Source of the DNA: an uncultured Clostridia bacterium
GTDB taxonomy: Bacteria; Bacillota; Clostridia; Christensenellales; CAG-138
Direction of reading: 5' to 3'
Length of the DNA stretch: 58,290 nt
NCBI GenBank assembly: GCA_944336475.1
Contig: CALVLD010000011.1
Coordinates: 1 to 58,290 of the forward strand
The notes below the pieces were generated by a model. The model did not search any database. It was not told the origin of the DNA and worked only from the letters and a program-made list of their open reading frames with translations. Position 1 is the stretch's first letter, and every line of letters starts with the position of its first letter. A program made the translations under genes and the position numbers. Positions 1 to 8,145 of the stretch are shown in pieces.

Positions 1-23
1 CTGCAAGGATGGAAGGATGGGTG

Positions 24-156
24 GACGGCTCCCTCTGCACCGGGGGGCATGGCCGACGGAGGCAATGAAAGAAAAAGGAGCAGGGACAGCTCCCATCTGC
101 ACAAGGGAGCCATTTGGGGCGTTGCACTGACAACTCCATTTACACAAGGGAGCCTT
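24..156 (-). repeat. Three degenerate copies of a short palindromic repeat
   Basis: Three related segments occur in the same orientation at about 24-49, 85-111 and 129-156. Copies two and three both read GACARCTCC...CACAAGGGAGCC, and copy one begins GACGGCTCCC and contains TCTGCAC. Copy two is itself an inverted repeat, GCTCCC with a 10-base loop and then GGGAGC. Read on the minus strand they resemble the GGCTCCCTTGTGCA...GGGAGCTGTC palindromes that, from memory, are scattered through intergenic DNA of gut Clostridia. They are decayed and encode nothing visible. Confidence 0.55.
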
Positions 157-303
157 TCGGAGAACGCTGTTCGTGCAGGCAGTCATTTTCGAATGAAACC
201 TTCTAAGAATGTTTTTATCGTGTGAAATTGCAACAGGATAAAACCCTCCGATGCTGCTCGCCATTTTTTGCATTATTTGCCATAACCCGCACTATCATAC
301 AGT
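157..303. other. Non-coding stretch before the first gene
   Basis: No credible reading frame is seen between the repeats and the first gene. A TTGCAT hexamer at 268-273 and TATCAT at 293-298 could form a weak promoter, but the spacer is 19 bases. No Shine-Dalgarno sequence is visible in front of the GTG at 304. Confidence 0.4.
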
Positions 304-1719
304 GTGAAGCTTTGGTCTAAGAACTCGCTCGCATATAAAACGGCTGTGCTCACCTGCTCCAACCTTATATTGCAGGCGATGGGCTTCGTCTACCGAATGG
401 CGCTTACCGCATATGCGGGCGCGGAGGCGTTGGGGCTCAATGCGCTTGTCATGCAGGTTTATCAAGTGGCGGTATCCGTCTGTATGTCGGGGCTATGCGT
501 TGCGGTAACGTCAGTTGCGGCGGAGGCGGACAGTCCTGCGGCCATCCGCAGCCTGTTGAAACGGTCTGCAGTCATATTCATCGTACTCTGGACGGCAATG
601 GCGGCGCCGATATTCCTGCTTCGCCGCAACATAGCGGCGGGTGCGCTCGGCGACGAAAGCGCACATTCGACGCTGGCGCTCATGCTCGTCTGCATTCTCA
701 TGACGGGGTTTGAGAACATATTGAAGTCCATCCACATGGGTGCAGGCCGCGTTCGACAGTGTGCGGCATCCGAGCTGTTCGAGCAGGGCATACGCTTCAT
801 ATTAGTAATACTCCTGCTTAAAAACGTGCAGAGGGACGTCGTATCGCAGACCGTATTCCTTATAATGCTCGGCATGGTTTTCAGCGAGTTTTTCAGCGTG
901 AGCTTCCTGCTGTCGTCGTTTTGCCTGTGCTTTATACGGGGCAAAATGGGCGGCCGCCGTGACGTGCGGTATTCCTCCATACTGAGGATAGCCCTTCCCT
1001 CGACTATCACTGCGCTCTCCGGCACGGTGTTTGCCTCCGCAGGCTCGCTCCTGCTGCCGTCAAGGCTCATGCTTGCAGGACTCACAAGGACGGACGCCCT
1101 CTCCATAATCGGCATACTCTCCACCGTCGCAGTACCAATAACCCTCCTACCGATGGCTGCGGTGTCGGCGCTATCGTCGGTGTCGATGCCGGCTATCACC
1201 AAATGCCATTTTTCGGGCGACAGCGCAAGGACGGTGCGTATCGCCCACAGAATGACGGAGATCACGGGCATGGGTGCGGTGACGGCCACTGCGGCGGTGA
1301 TACCCTTTGCACCTTTGATATCGCAGACGCTGTTCGGCATGACGACAGAGCCGGTCGTGTTCCTGCTTCTCGGCGTAAAGGCGATGGTGGTCTACTATCA
1401 GGTGGCGTCGGTTGCGATACTCAACGGAATAATGCGTCAGCGCACCGTGCTGACGTTTGCGGCGGCAGGAGAGGCTTTTCAGCTTGTGTTGATAGTGCTG
1501 CTGAGCTCGGTGCCGGCGCTGAACATATACGGCTATCTGATCGCCATGATAACAGGAGAGCTGCTTCGCCTCGTCTGCAACCTTGCGGCAATAGATGAAG
1601 GGCTGGGAGTCCCTGCAATTACACCGAAAACAGCGCTCAAAACGGCGTTCGCCGCCGCAACGGCATATTCTGCCTCGCAAATCTGTCTGATCGCAGTGGA
1701 AAAAATTCTTGAGATATGA
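304..1719 (+). CDS. SpoVB-like MATE/MOP-superfamily flippase
   Basis: A polytopic membrane protein of 471 residues belonging to the polysaccharide-biosynthesis/SpoVB branch of the MOP exporter superfamily. These proteins flip lipid-linked precursors; SpoVB acts in spore cortex synthesis and MurJ-type relatives act on lipid II. The N-terminus has the family pattern of a short basic start, a hydrophobic helix and a GFVYRMALTAYAGAEALGL segment. Roughly a dozen or more hydrophobic segments follow through the whole length. The start is GTG with no visible ribosome site, so translation initiation is uncertain, although the N-terminus looks complete against the family. recX follows 40 bases downstream. 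Flippase family is secure; assignment to SpoVB rather than another paralogue is inference. Confidence 0.8.
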   Translation: MKLWSKNSLAYKTAVLTCSNLILQAMGFVYRMALTAYAGAEALGLNALVMQVYQVAVSVCMSGLCVAVTSVAAEADSPAAIRSLLKRSAVIFIVLWTAMAAPIFLLRRNIAAGALGDESAHSTLALMLVCILMTGFENILKSIHMGAGRVRQCAASELFEQGIRFILVILLLKNVQRDVVSQTVFLIMLGMVFSEFFSVSFLLSSFCLCFIRGKMGGRRDVRYSSILRIALPSTITALSGTVFASAGSLLLPSRLMLAGLTRTDALSIIGILSTVAVPITLLPMAAVSALSSVSMPAITKCHFSGDSARTVRIAHRMTEITGMGAVTATAAVIPFAPLISQTLFGMTTEPVVFLLLGVKAMVVYYQVASVAILNGIMRQRTVLTFAAAGEAFQLVLIVLLSSVPALNIYGYLIAMITGELLRLVCNLAAIDEGLGVPAITPKTALKTAFAAATAYSASQICLIAVEKILEI

Positions 1720-1759
1720 TAGTATAGTATGCGGAAGAAAAAGCAAAGGAGTATTTACC

Positions 1760-2227
1760 GTGGCTAGAGAGAAAACTACCCGTTCCGCATACGATACGGC
1801 GCTTAGTTACCTCACCGACAGGGCAAGGACGGTGAGGGAGGTCGAGCTGAAGCTCGACGAGGGCAACTATTCCGAGGGAGAGATAATGCAGACCATAGAG
1901 CGACTCGCCGCCGCAGGACTGCTGGACGACAGAAGGTTTGCCCATGAGTTTGTCGAGACCCGCCTGAACACCAAGCCCGTGAGCCGCGCCCGTTTGGAGC
2001 AGCAGCTAAGGGGGCACCATGTGGACGCCCCCGTGATAGATGCTGCGCTTGAGCGTGTCACCGATGAGGTCGAGCTTGCAAATGCAGTGGCTGTGGTCGA
2101 AAAATTTCTGCGTCAGTTTGAAAAGCTGGACGATGAGACTCGGCGCAGACGGATATTTTCACGCCTGCAGACACGGGGCTACTCCCGCGATACTACAAAG
2201 CTCGCAATGGAGCGGTGCGGAGTATGA
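1760..2227 (+). CDS. recX: Regulatory protein RecX
   Basis: RecX binds RecA filaments and modulates their extension and recombinase activity. The 155-residue product has the three-helix-repeat pattern of the family: an N-terminal ALSYLTDRARTVREVELKL block, a central LLDDRRFAHEFVETRLN block and a C-terminal FSRLQTRGYSRDTTKLAM block. I chose the GTG at 1760 because AAAGGAG lies 8 bases upstream; a longer frame from 1709 would overlap the previous gene and add a non-conserved tail. The stop overlaps the ATG of the biotin ligase gene (ATGA), which indicates translational coupling. recA is not in the window. Confidence 0.88.
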   Translation: MAREKTTRSAYDTALSYLTDRARTVREVELKLDEGNYSEGEIMQTIERLAAAGLLDDRRFAHEFVETRLNTKPVSRARLEQQLRGHHVDAPVIDAALERVTDEVELANAVAVVEKFLRQFEKLDDETRRRRIFSRLQTRGYSRDTTKLAMERCGV

Positions 2228-2958
2228 GCAAGCCCGTATCGAGCCGCAGCCACGGCGCATACCGAGTGCTGCGCTTTGACGAAGTCGGTTCCACCAACAC
2301 CGTTGCAAAGGCGTATTTATCGGACAGGACTGTATTGACCGCACGCCGCCAGACCGAAGGCAGGGGCAGACGTGGCAGAGCATGGCTCAACACCGAGGAC
2401 GCTCTGCTCATGAGCATAGTGCTGAGGTCAACGCTTCCTGCGGAGCGCATGCCGCTGTACAGCCTTATGGCGTCCGTTGCCGTCCGCAATGCGCTCGGCG
2501 GCATTGCCAGGCTGCACGTCAAGTGGCCAAACGACGTCGTCACGGCGCAAGGCCGCAAGCTCTGCGGAATACTCTCGGAGTGCGTAGTTTTCCCCAATGC
2601 CTATGTCATACTCGGTATAGGAATAAATCTCAATGCCGAGGCCATGCCGGAGGGGCTCCTGACCCCGGCGACGTCGCTTTTTATCGAGAGCGGACTAATG
2701 ACGGATGCGGACGCTGTGCTCGATTCGGTGCTGGACGAGCTCGATGCAGTGCTTTGCATGGACACGGGGCGTATGCTTGAGGAATACAGGCGCTGCTGCG
2801 CCACGATAGGCAGCCGTGTATCCGTCGTCGAGGGCGGCAGCACCTGCTATGGATATGCCGAGGATGTCGATGACGAGGGGCGGCTCATCGTAAAATTCAA
2901 TGACGGAACGACACGGGCTTTATGCGCCGCAGACGTTTCCATAAGGAGGGCGAAATGA
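2224..2958 (+). CDS. birA: Biotin-[acetyl-CoA carboxylase] ligase, group I (no HTH)
   Basis: This enzyme makes biotinyl-AMP and transfers biotin to the lysine of biotin carboxyl carrier proteins. Visible motifs are the FDEVGSTN segment near residue 20, the biotinyl-AMP loop GRGRRGR near residue 50, the KWPNDV motif near residue 100 and KLCGIL just after it, with GIGINLN near residue 135. The C-terminal SH3-like domain closes the 244 residues. There is no N-terminal winged helix, so it should be a plain ligase and not a repressor. The ATG at 2224 overlaps the recX stop and the stop overlaps the nnr start, so it sits inside a tightly packed operon. Confidence 0.9.
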   Translation: MSKPVSSRSHGAYRVLRFDEVGSTNTVAKAYLSDRTVLTARRQTEGRGRRGRAWLNTEDALLMSIVLRSTLPAERMPLYSLMASVAVRNALGGIARLHVKWPNDVVTAQGRKLCGILSECVVFPNAYVILGIGINLNAEAMPEGLLTPATSLFIESGLMTDADAVLDSVLDELDAVLCMDTGRMLEEYRRCCATIGSRVSVVEGGSTCYGYAEDVDDEGRLIVKFNDGTTRALCAADVSIRRAK

Positions 2959-4451
2959 TAAACGTCTGTACCGTCGATAATATGCGCAGGTATGAAGCGC
3001 ACATGATAGACGAGCTGGGCATACCGGGCTCGATACTGATGGAGAATGCGGCGAACGCCGTGATAAACGCCGTCATCCGTGCCTCCGGGGAGCGTGGTGC
3101 TGCAACCCCCCGTGTGGTGATACTCTGCGGAGGCGGCAACAACGGCGGCGACGGCCTTGCGGTGCTGCGCGGGCTTGTAAGCCGAGGCATGGATGCGGAG
3201 GCTGTGCTGATATGCGACCCTGCCTGCTATCGGGGCGATGCGCGGCTGAACTATGACATCGCAGTGAAGACCGGGATGAAGCTTCATTCGGACATGAACC
3301 GCATACGGGATGCAGACATAATAGTGGACGCTGTTTTCGGCACGGGGCTTAACAGGCCCGTAACAGGGGCGGCATACGATGCGATAACGCTTGCAAATAC
3401 ACGGAGCGCCTATCGCATTGCGGTAGACGTCCCATCGGGAATGAACGGCGACGACGGCAGCGTACAGGGCTGTGTTTTCAATGCGGACGAGACGATCACG
3501 TTCCATGCGATAAAGCGAGGGCTTCTGCTTACAAGGGAGCGCAGTGCGGTGGGCAAGCTTACCGTTGCCCCGATAGGCGTAATGGCTCCGGAGCAGGAGA
3601 CTGCCGCAAACCGTGAGGTGCTTGCCGACAGGGACTTTGTTTCGACCCTGCTGCCAAAGCGCAGGGAGTTCTCAAACAAGGGCGATCACGGCAGGGCAGG
3701 GCTTATAGTTGGCTCGTACGGTATGGCAGGCGCAGCGCTGCTTGCCTCCCGTGCGGCGCTGAGGGTGGGCAGCGGGCTCACTAAAAGCCTCATTCCTGCG
3801 GAAATACTCCCATCGTTCGCCGCGATACCCGAGGTTATGACACTGCCGGATGACTCCCGCGCGGGGGAGCTTATCGAGTGGGCGACTGCGCTCTGCATAG
3901 GCTGCGGCATGGGCGTATCCGAAAGGACTGCGAGATTTACAGAGGCGGTGCTGAGGTCGAAAAAGCCCGCCGTGATAGATGCCGATGCTCTCAACTGCAT
4001 TTCAAGGGAGGAAAGGCTCTTGGAGCTCCTGCATGAGAACATAGTGATAACCCCTCATCCTGCGGAGATGGCAAGGCTCATCGGGGTAAAGACCTCCGAA
4101 GTGACCGGCGATCTTGCCGGCACGGCGCTGCGCTTCTCCGACAGGCATGGCTGTACGGTGCTCTTAAAATCCGCTGTAAGCGTGATAGCTTCCCCAGACG
4201 GACGGCTTCGTTGGAATACCACAGGTAACAGCGGCCTTGCAAAGGGCGGCAGCGGAGATGTGCTTGCGGGGCTTGTTACTGGGCTTATGGCACAGGGGGT
4301 GAAGCCCTGTGATGCGGCGACCGCTGGGGCGTATCTGCTCGGAGCCTCTGCGGACGCAGCGCTGGAAATTCTGTATGAAAGGGCGCTTACGGCAGGCGAC
4401 GCTGCCGAGACTGCGGCCTTAGTCATAAATGAACTCAAAAAGGAGGAATAA
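2955..4451 (+). CDS. nnr: Bifunctional NAD(P)H-hydrate epimerase / ADP-dependent dehydratase
   Basis: A metabolite-repair enzyme that epimerises and dehydrates hydrated, inactive NAD(P)H back to NAD(P)H. The YjeF-N epimerase domain occupies about residues 1-215, with the GGGNNGGDG nucleotide-binding loop near residue 58. The C-terminal ribokinase-like dehydratase domain, about 225-498, carries DADALN and the family signature GNSGLAKGGSGDVLAG. The start at 2955 is set by AAGGAGGG just upstream and by the ATGA overlap with birA. A longer frame from 2922 is not needed. It is followed 3 bases later by an amidohydrolase and then by 5-formyl-THF cycloligase, another repair enzyme. Confidence 0.93.
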   Translation: MINVCTVDNMRRYEAHMIDELGIPGSILMENAANAVINAVIRASGERGAATPRVVILCGGGNNGGDGLAVLRGLVSRGMDAEAVLICDPACYRGDARLNYDIAVKTGMKLHSDMNRIRDADIIVDAVFGTGLNRPVTGAAYDAITLANTRSAYRIAVDVPSGMNGDDGSVQGCVFNADETITFHAIKRGLLLTRERSAVGKLTVAPIGVMAPEQETAANREVLADRDFVSTLLPKRREFSNKGDHGRAGLIVGSYGMAGAALLASRAALRVGSGLTKSLIPAEILPSFAAIPEVMTLPDDSRAGELIEWATALCIGCGMGVSERTARFTEAVLRSKKPAVIDADALNCISREERLLELLHENIVITPHPAEMARLIGVKTSEVTGDLAGTALRFSDRHGCTVLLKSAVSVIASPDGRLRWNTTGNSGLAKGGSGDVLAGLVTGLMAQGVKPCDAATAGAYLLGASADAALEILYERALTAGDAAETAALVINELKKEE

Positions 4452-4454
4452 AAT

Positions 4455-5618
4455 ATGCTGATACTTAAAGGCGCAAGGGTCATCCCCATGGAGGGGCAGG
4501 AGTTTGTGGGCGACGTAGCGGTTGAAAACGGCAAGATCGCCGCAATGGGGGAGAGCCTCCCCTGTGACAACGCAGAGGTGATGGATGTCACGGGCTGTAC
4601 CGTGATGCCGGGCATCGTGGATGCCCACTGCCACATCGGCATGTGGGAGGACGGCATGGGCTTTGAGGGCAACGACGGCAACGAGTATTCCAATCCGACA
4701 ACGCCCGAGCTTCGTGCTATAGACGCCATAAATCCGTTCGACAGGTGCTTTGTCGAGGCGCGCGAGGCGGGCGTTACGACCTGCGTAACGGGCCCAGGCA
4801 GTGCAAATGTCATTGGCGGTCAGTTCGTTGCGCTTAAGACACACGGCAACTGTGTCGAGGATATGATACTCAAAAACCCCATCGCCATGAAGGCCGCATT
4901 CGGCGAGAATCCCAAACGTGTCTATCATGCGGATAAAAAGATGCATACCCGTATGGCGGTCGCCGCAACGCTGCGCAAGACGCTTGCCAAGGCGGTGGAA
5001 TACGATCGCAAGCTCCGCCTTGCCGACGGCGATGAGACAAAGCTGCCCGAGAGCGATCTCGGCATGGAGGCGCTGCTTCCCGTCATCCGCAGGGAGCTGC
5101 CCCTAAAGATACACGCCCACAGGGCGGACGACATACTGACCGCTATAAGGATAGCAAAGGAGTTTAATCTGCGAATAACCCTCGATCACTGCACCGAGGG
5201 CTATATGATAACCGACCTGCTCAAGCAGGGCATTTCGGACACGGGCGCAGGCATAATAATAGGGCCTCTGTTCAGCGACAGGAGCAAGATCGAGCTTCGC
5301 AATCTCAGCTTCAAAGCTCCAAAAAAGCTCTATGACAGCGGCATCGAGTTTGCCATGATGACGGATCATCCCGTCATTCCGGAGCAGTATCTGCCCGTCT
5401 GCGCCGCCATTGCCGTAAGGGAAGGCTTGCCCGAGTATGAGGCGCTGAAATCGATAACTATCAATGCTGCGAGGATAACGGGCATAGATGACCGTGTGGG
5501 CAGCCTTGCTGTGGGCAAGGACGCCGACATAGCCGTGTTCAACGGACACCCCCTTGATTTCAGAACAAGGTGCGTTATGACGCTTATAAACGGCGTCGTG
5601 TGCCACAGCGAGCTATGA
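4455..5618 (+). CDS. Amidohydrolase, imidazolonepropionase-like (COG1228 type), substrate unknown
   Basis: A metal-dependent hydrolase of 387 residues in the amidohydrolase superfamily. The N-terminal beta-sandwich (residues 1-52) leads into VDAHCH at 56-60, whose two histidines are the first metal ligands. Further candidate ligands sit in KIHAHRADD (about 220), TLDHCTEGY (about 245) and MMTDHPVI (about 305). The C-terminus returns to the sandwich with AVGKDADIAVFNGHP. The exact substrate cannot be read from sequence. No histidine-degradation genes are nearby, which argues against a standard HutI role. It starts 3 bases after nnr behind AGGAGG, and its stop overlaps the cycloligase start, so it is co-expressed with two metabolite-repair enzymes. 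Confidence 0.82.
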   Translation: MLILKGARVIPMEGQEFVGDVAVENGKIAAMGESLPCDNAEVMDVTGCTVMPGIVDAHCHIGMWEDGMGFEGNDGNEYSNPTTPELRAIDAINPFDRCFVEAREAGVTTCVTGPGSANVIGGQFVALKTHGNCVEDMILKNPIAMKAAFGENPKRVYHADKKMHTRMAVAATLRKTLAKAVEYDRKLRLADGDETKLPESDLGMEALLPVIRRELPLKIHAHRADDILTAIRIAKEFNLRITLDHCTEGYMITDLLKQGISDTGAGIIIGPLFSDRSKIELRNLSFKAPKKLYDSGIEFAMMTDHPVIPEQYLPVCAAIAVREGLPEYEALKSITINAARITGIDDRVGSLAVGKDADIAVFNGHPLDFRTRCVMTLINGVVCHSEL

Positions 5619-6205
5619 GCATAGCGGAGGAAAAGGCTGCGCTCCGCTCCGTGATAAGGGCTGCAAGGCGAGCCATAGGCGATGACGAGCGCAGAAGCGC
5701 CGCCCTTGCCGTGGCGAAGAGTCTGGGACATGTTCTCTCTTTCGGAGACGTCAATACGGTGCTGGGCTACATGCCCATGCGCTATGAACTGGACATCACC
5801 CCTGCGCTAGAGCTACTCAAGGGCAGAGGAGTACGCATCGCATATCCCCTCTGCACAGACGAGGGCGGTCTCAGGCTCTTTGCGCCGGACTCCGATGAGA
5901 GCTTCACCTCGGGGGCATACGGCATATCGGAGCCCGTGCCGGAGCGCTCAACGGAGATAACGGCAGACGAGCTCGATGCGATAATATTGCCGGCGATAGG
6001 CTTTGACCCTGCCTGCCGCAGGCTTGGGCAGGGCGGCGGCTACTATGATCGTCTGCTTGCAAGATCAAGCTGCATGACGGTTGCGGTGGGCTTTGACTGT
6101 CAGCTCGTCGAGTTTATACCCACCGAGCGTACGGACAGGCCCGTTGATGTCGTGGTCACCCCGACAGTGGTCTATCACCGTGCTGTGCCCGTAGTCAAAC
6201 CGTAA
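5615..6205 (+). CDS. 5-formyltetrahydrofolate cyclo-ligase
   Basis: The product converts 5-formyl-THF, a side product that inhibits folate enzymes, to 5,10-methenyl-THF using ATP. Recognition rests on the N-terminal KAALRSVIRAARRA segment, the VLGYMPMRYELD strand near residue 55 and the nucleotide-binding signature LGQGGGYYDR near residue 145. The length of 196 residues is normal for the family. ATG 5615 overlaps the amidohydrolase stop (ATGA). A longer upstream frame exists from 5570 but would lie inside the previous gene. A 111-base gap and a new promoter separate it from rsmD. Confidence 0.92.
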   Translation: MSIAEEKAALRSVIRAARRAIGDDERRSAALAVAKSLGHVLSFGDVNTVLGYMPMRYELDITPALELLKGRGVRIAYPLCTDEGGLRLFAPDSDESFTSGAYGISEPVPERSTEITADELDAIILPAIGFDPACRRLGQGGGYYDRLLARSSCMTVAVGFDCQLVEFIPTERTDRPVDVVVTPTVVYHRAVPVVKP

Positions 6206-6265
6206 TGTCGTGGGCAGAGTACACGAAATATTCACAAAATCAAGCCGATTTTCTTGCATCGACTA

Positions 6266-6294
6266 TTGAATGGTGTCGTGATTGATGCTACAAT
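6266..6294 (+). promoter_or_regulatory. Promoter for rsmD-coaD
   Basis: TTGAAT at 6266-6271 and TACAAT at 6289-6294 are separated by 17 bases, and a TG one base before the -10 makes it an extended -10. It sits 22 bases before the rsmD start. Confidence 0.65.
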
Positions 6295-6316
6295 AACTGC
6301 AAAGTGGGAGGTGGCC

Positions 6317-6883
6317 ATGCGTGTCATAGCAGGCACTGCCAAGGGCAGGGAGATAATTGCTCCAAAGGGCAGGGATACTCGCCCAACGCTCGCAAAAGTG
6401 AGGGAAGCCATGTTCGGCATGGTGCAGTTCGATGTCCCCGACGCGGTGGTGCTCGATCTGTTTGCAGGGAGCGGCGCCCTGGGCATTGAGGCTCTGTCGC
6501 GTGGTGCGGCAAGGGCGGTGTTATGCGACATAGACAGGCAGGCGGCATCGGCGGCAAAGGTCAATCTCGAGCGGCTTGGGTTTCAGGATAGAGCAAGTGT
6601 CATATGCCGTGATTCCATTGCTGCGCTCGATGGGCTTGCCGCCGCAGGGGAGCGATTCTCGCTCGTGCTGATAGATCCCCCGTATGCAGCCGGCCTCACG
6701 GACAGAGCGTTGGAAAGGCTCGTTGAGCTGGATCTTCTGGAGGATGGTGCGCTTATACTGTGCGAGCATTCTACGGAAACGCAGCCAAGGCTGCCGCAGT
6801 GCATGCACGCAAGGGCTCCCAAACGTTACGGCGACACCGCACTGACACTCATCAGCTACAGCCGAACGGAGGCAAATGTATGA
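6317..6883 (+). CDS. rsmD: 16S rRNA (guanine-966-N2)-methyltransferase RsmD
   Basis: An AdoMet-dependent methyltransferase that modifies G966 of 16S rRNA in the assembled 30S subunit. It carries the N-terminal MRVIAGTAKGR block, an RPT...VREAMFG segment, the AdoMet loop LDLFAGSGALGIEA near residue 45 and the catalytic DPPY motif near residue 118. The ATG at 6317 follows GGGAGGTGG and matches the family N-terminus; 188 residues is standard. The stop overlaps coaD. The rsmD-coaD order is conserved in Bacillota (ylbH-ylbI in Bacillus). Confidence 0.93.
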   Translation: MRVIAGTAKGREIIAPKGRDTRPTLAKVREAMFGMVQFDVPDAVVLDLFAGSGALGIEALSRGAARAVLCDIDRQAASAAKVNLERLGFQDRASVICRDSIAALDGLAAAGERFSLVLIDPPYAAGLTDRALERLVELDLLEDGALILCEHSTETQPRLPQCMHARAPKRYGDTALTLISYSRTEANV

Positions 6884-7350
6884 TCGCTGTTTTTCCGGGC
6901 AGCTTTGACCCGATAACCGTTGGGCACATGGATATAATCACCCGTGCGGCAGCCATGTTCGACAGGCTCTATGTGTGCGTGTCTGCCAACCCGGGCAAGA
7001 GTGCGCTGTTTTCTGCCGAGGAAAGGCTCGAGCTTGTCCGTGACGCCATAAACGGTTTGCCCAATGTGACCGCAGAGGCGGACCCCGGCATAATGGTAGA
7101 GTATTGCCGCCGTGTCGGCGCAGGGTGCGTCATTCGCGGAATAAGGAATGGCGATGATATAGCCTACGAGGCTTCGCTCGAGGCCGTGAACCGCAGGCTT
7201 GCGCCGGAGGTGCAGACGGTGTATCTGCTTGCCAGACCCGAGCATACCTACATCAGCTCCAAGCTCGTACGTCAACTTATAGGAATTGAAATTGGCATCG
7301 AAGGGCTCGTGCCCAATGCTGACCATAGATTATTCAGAAAGGGAGAGTGA
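6880..7350 (+). CDS. coaD: Pantetheine-phosphate adenylyltransferase
   Basis: Transfers AMP from ATP to 4'-phosphopantetheine, the penultimate step of coenzyme A synthesis. The class I nucleotidyltransferase motif is FPGSFDPITVGH (TxGH at residues 13-16), and the second signature is ISSKLVR near residue 127. The central RGIRNGDDIAYE block is typical. The length of 156 residues matches bacterial CoaD. The start overlaps the rsmD stop (ATGA), with GGAGG a few bases upstream. Confidence 0.95.
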   Translation: MIAVFPGSFDPITVGHMDIITRAAAMFDRLYVCVSANPGKSALFSAEERLELVRDAINGLPNVTAEADPGIMVEYCRRVGAGCVIRGIRNGDDIAYEASLEAVNRRLAPEVQTVYLLARPEHTYISSKLVRQLIGIEIGIEGLVPNADHRLFRKGE

Positions 7351-7352
7351 AC

Positions 7353-8096
7353 ATGGAGACCCAGGAGAGGACAATGCAGATTTTTCGCAAGATAAACGAG
7401 CTGGAGCAGCTCATCCACAACAGCCCCAGCCCACGCTTCGGCGGCGGGCAGAGGCGTCTTATCGATCCGGATGAGCTTCTTGACATATTGGGAGACATAA
7501 AGATTACCATCCCGGAGGATATCCGCAGGGCTAACAGTGTGCTCGTTGAGGCAGAGACCATAACGTCCAATGCCGAGGCATATGCCAACGAAACGGTCGA
7601 AGCTGCGCAGGCTCGTGCAGACAAGATAGATGAGGAAGCTGCGGCAAATGGCGCACAGATAGTCGACGAGGCAAAGGCGAGGGCTGCTGCAATGATAGCA
7701 GAGGCAGAGCAAAAGCGTGAGTTGATGCTCAGCGAACATGAGGTTACGCTCGAGGCGCAGAGGCGTGCCGAGCTGCTCTGCCGCAAAGCGGAGTATAATG
7801 CAAGGCTCGTCTACGAGAATGCGAAGCAGTATGCCGACGGCATACTGGACAACATCATGCGCTTCATGGAGGAGTTCTACGACGTAATAAAGGAAAACCG
7901 CCGGAACCTTGGGGCAATACCGCGCCCGTCGTTCGACAGACCGCCGGAGGAGGTTCAGCCGCAGGCGGTGGAGACTGCTCGGCAGAACGAGTCCGACAAC
8001 GTCGAGGATGAGGACGAAGGCCCAACGTCATTGTTCGACCTTCTCCGCATTAAAAAGAAGAAAAAGGCCGTCCAGACCGCCGATGATGAGGAATAA
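7353..8096 (+). CDS. Coiled-coil protein of the coaD neighbourhood (often annotated ATPase), function unknown
   Basis: The 247-residue product is mostly charged helix. Residues about 55-150 are an Ala/Glu-rich coiled coil resembling ATP-synthase stalk subunits E/H or DivIVA, which explains annotations such as ATPase subunit H in related genomes. There is no Walker motif, membrane helix or signal peptide. An unstructured acidic linker rich in Pro and Glu follows, and the end is a basic cluster. I place the start at ATG 7353 behind GGGAGAG; a GTG at 7347 is possible. Its position directly after coaD is common in Clostridia. A structural role near septum or membrane is only a guess. Confidence 0.7.
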   Translation: METQERTMQIFRKINELEQLIHNSPSPRFGGGQRRLIDPDELLDILGDIKITIPEDIRRANSVLVEAETITSNAEAYANETVEAAQARADKIDEEAAANGAQIVDEAKARAAAMIAEAEQKRELMLSEHEVTLEAQRRAELLCRKAEYNARLVYENAKQYADGILDNIMRFMEEFYDVIKENRRNLGAIPRPSFDRPPEEVQPQAVETARQNESDNVEDEDEGPTSLFDLLRIKKKKKAVQTADDEE

Positions 8097-8117
8097 CTAA
8101 AAAACTGCATTTAACAC

Positions 8118-8145
8118 GAAGCCGCAATATGCAGCGGCTTCTTTC
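8118..8145. terminator. Bidirectional terminator
   Basis: GAAGCCGC at 8118-8125 pairs with GCGGCTTC at 8134-8141 around an 8-base loop and is followed by TTTC. On the minus strand an A/T-rich stretch ending in TTTTTTA follows the stem. It separates the convergent coiled-coil gene and ylbJ. Confidence 0.7.

Noticed and set aside
296..303. CATACAGT matching the SigE -10 consensus in front of the spoVB-like gene
   Set aside because: No -35 at SigE spacing, and the transcription start would fall inside or after the GTG start codon.
2922..2954. Extended N-terminus of Nnr
   Set aside because: It lies inside birA, and the strong AAGGAGGG sits within it, pointing to ATG 2955.
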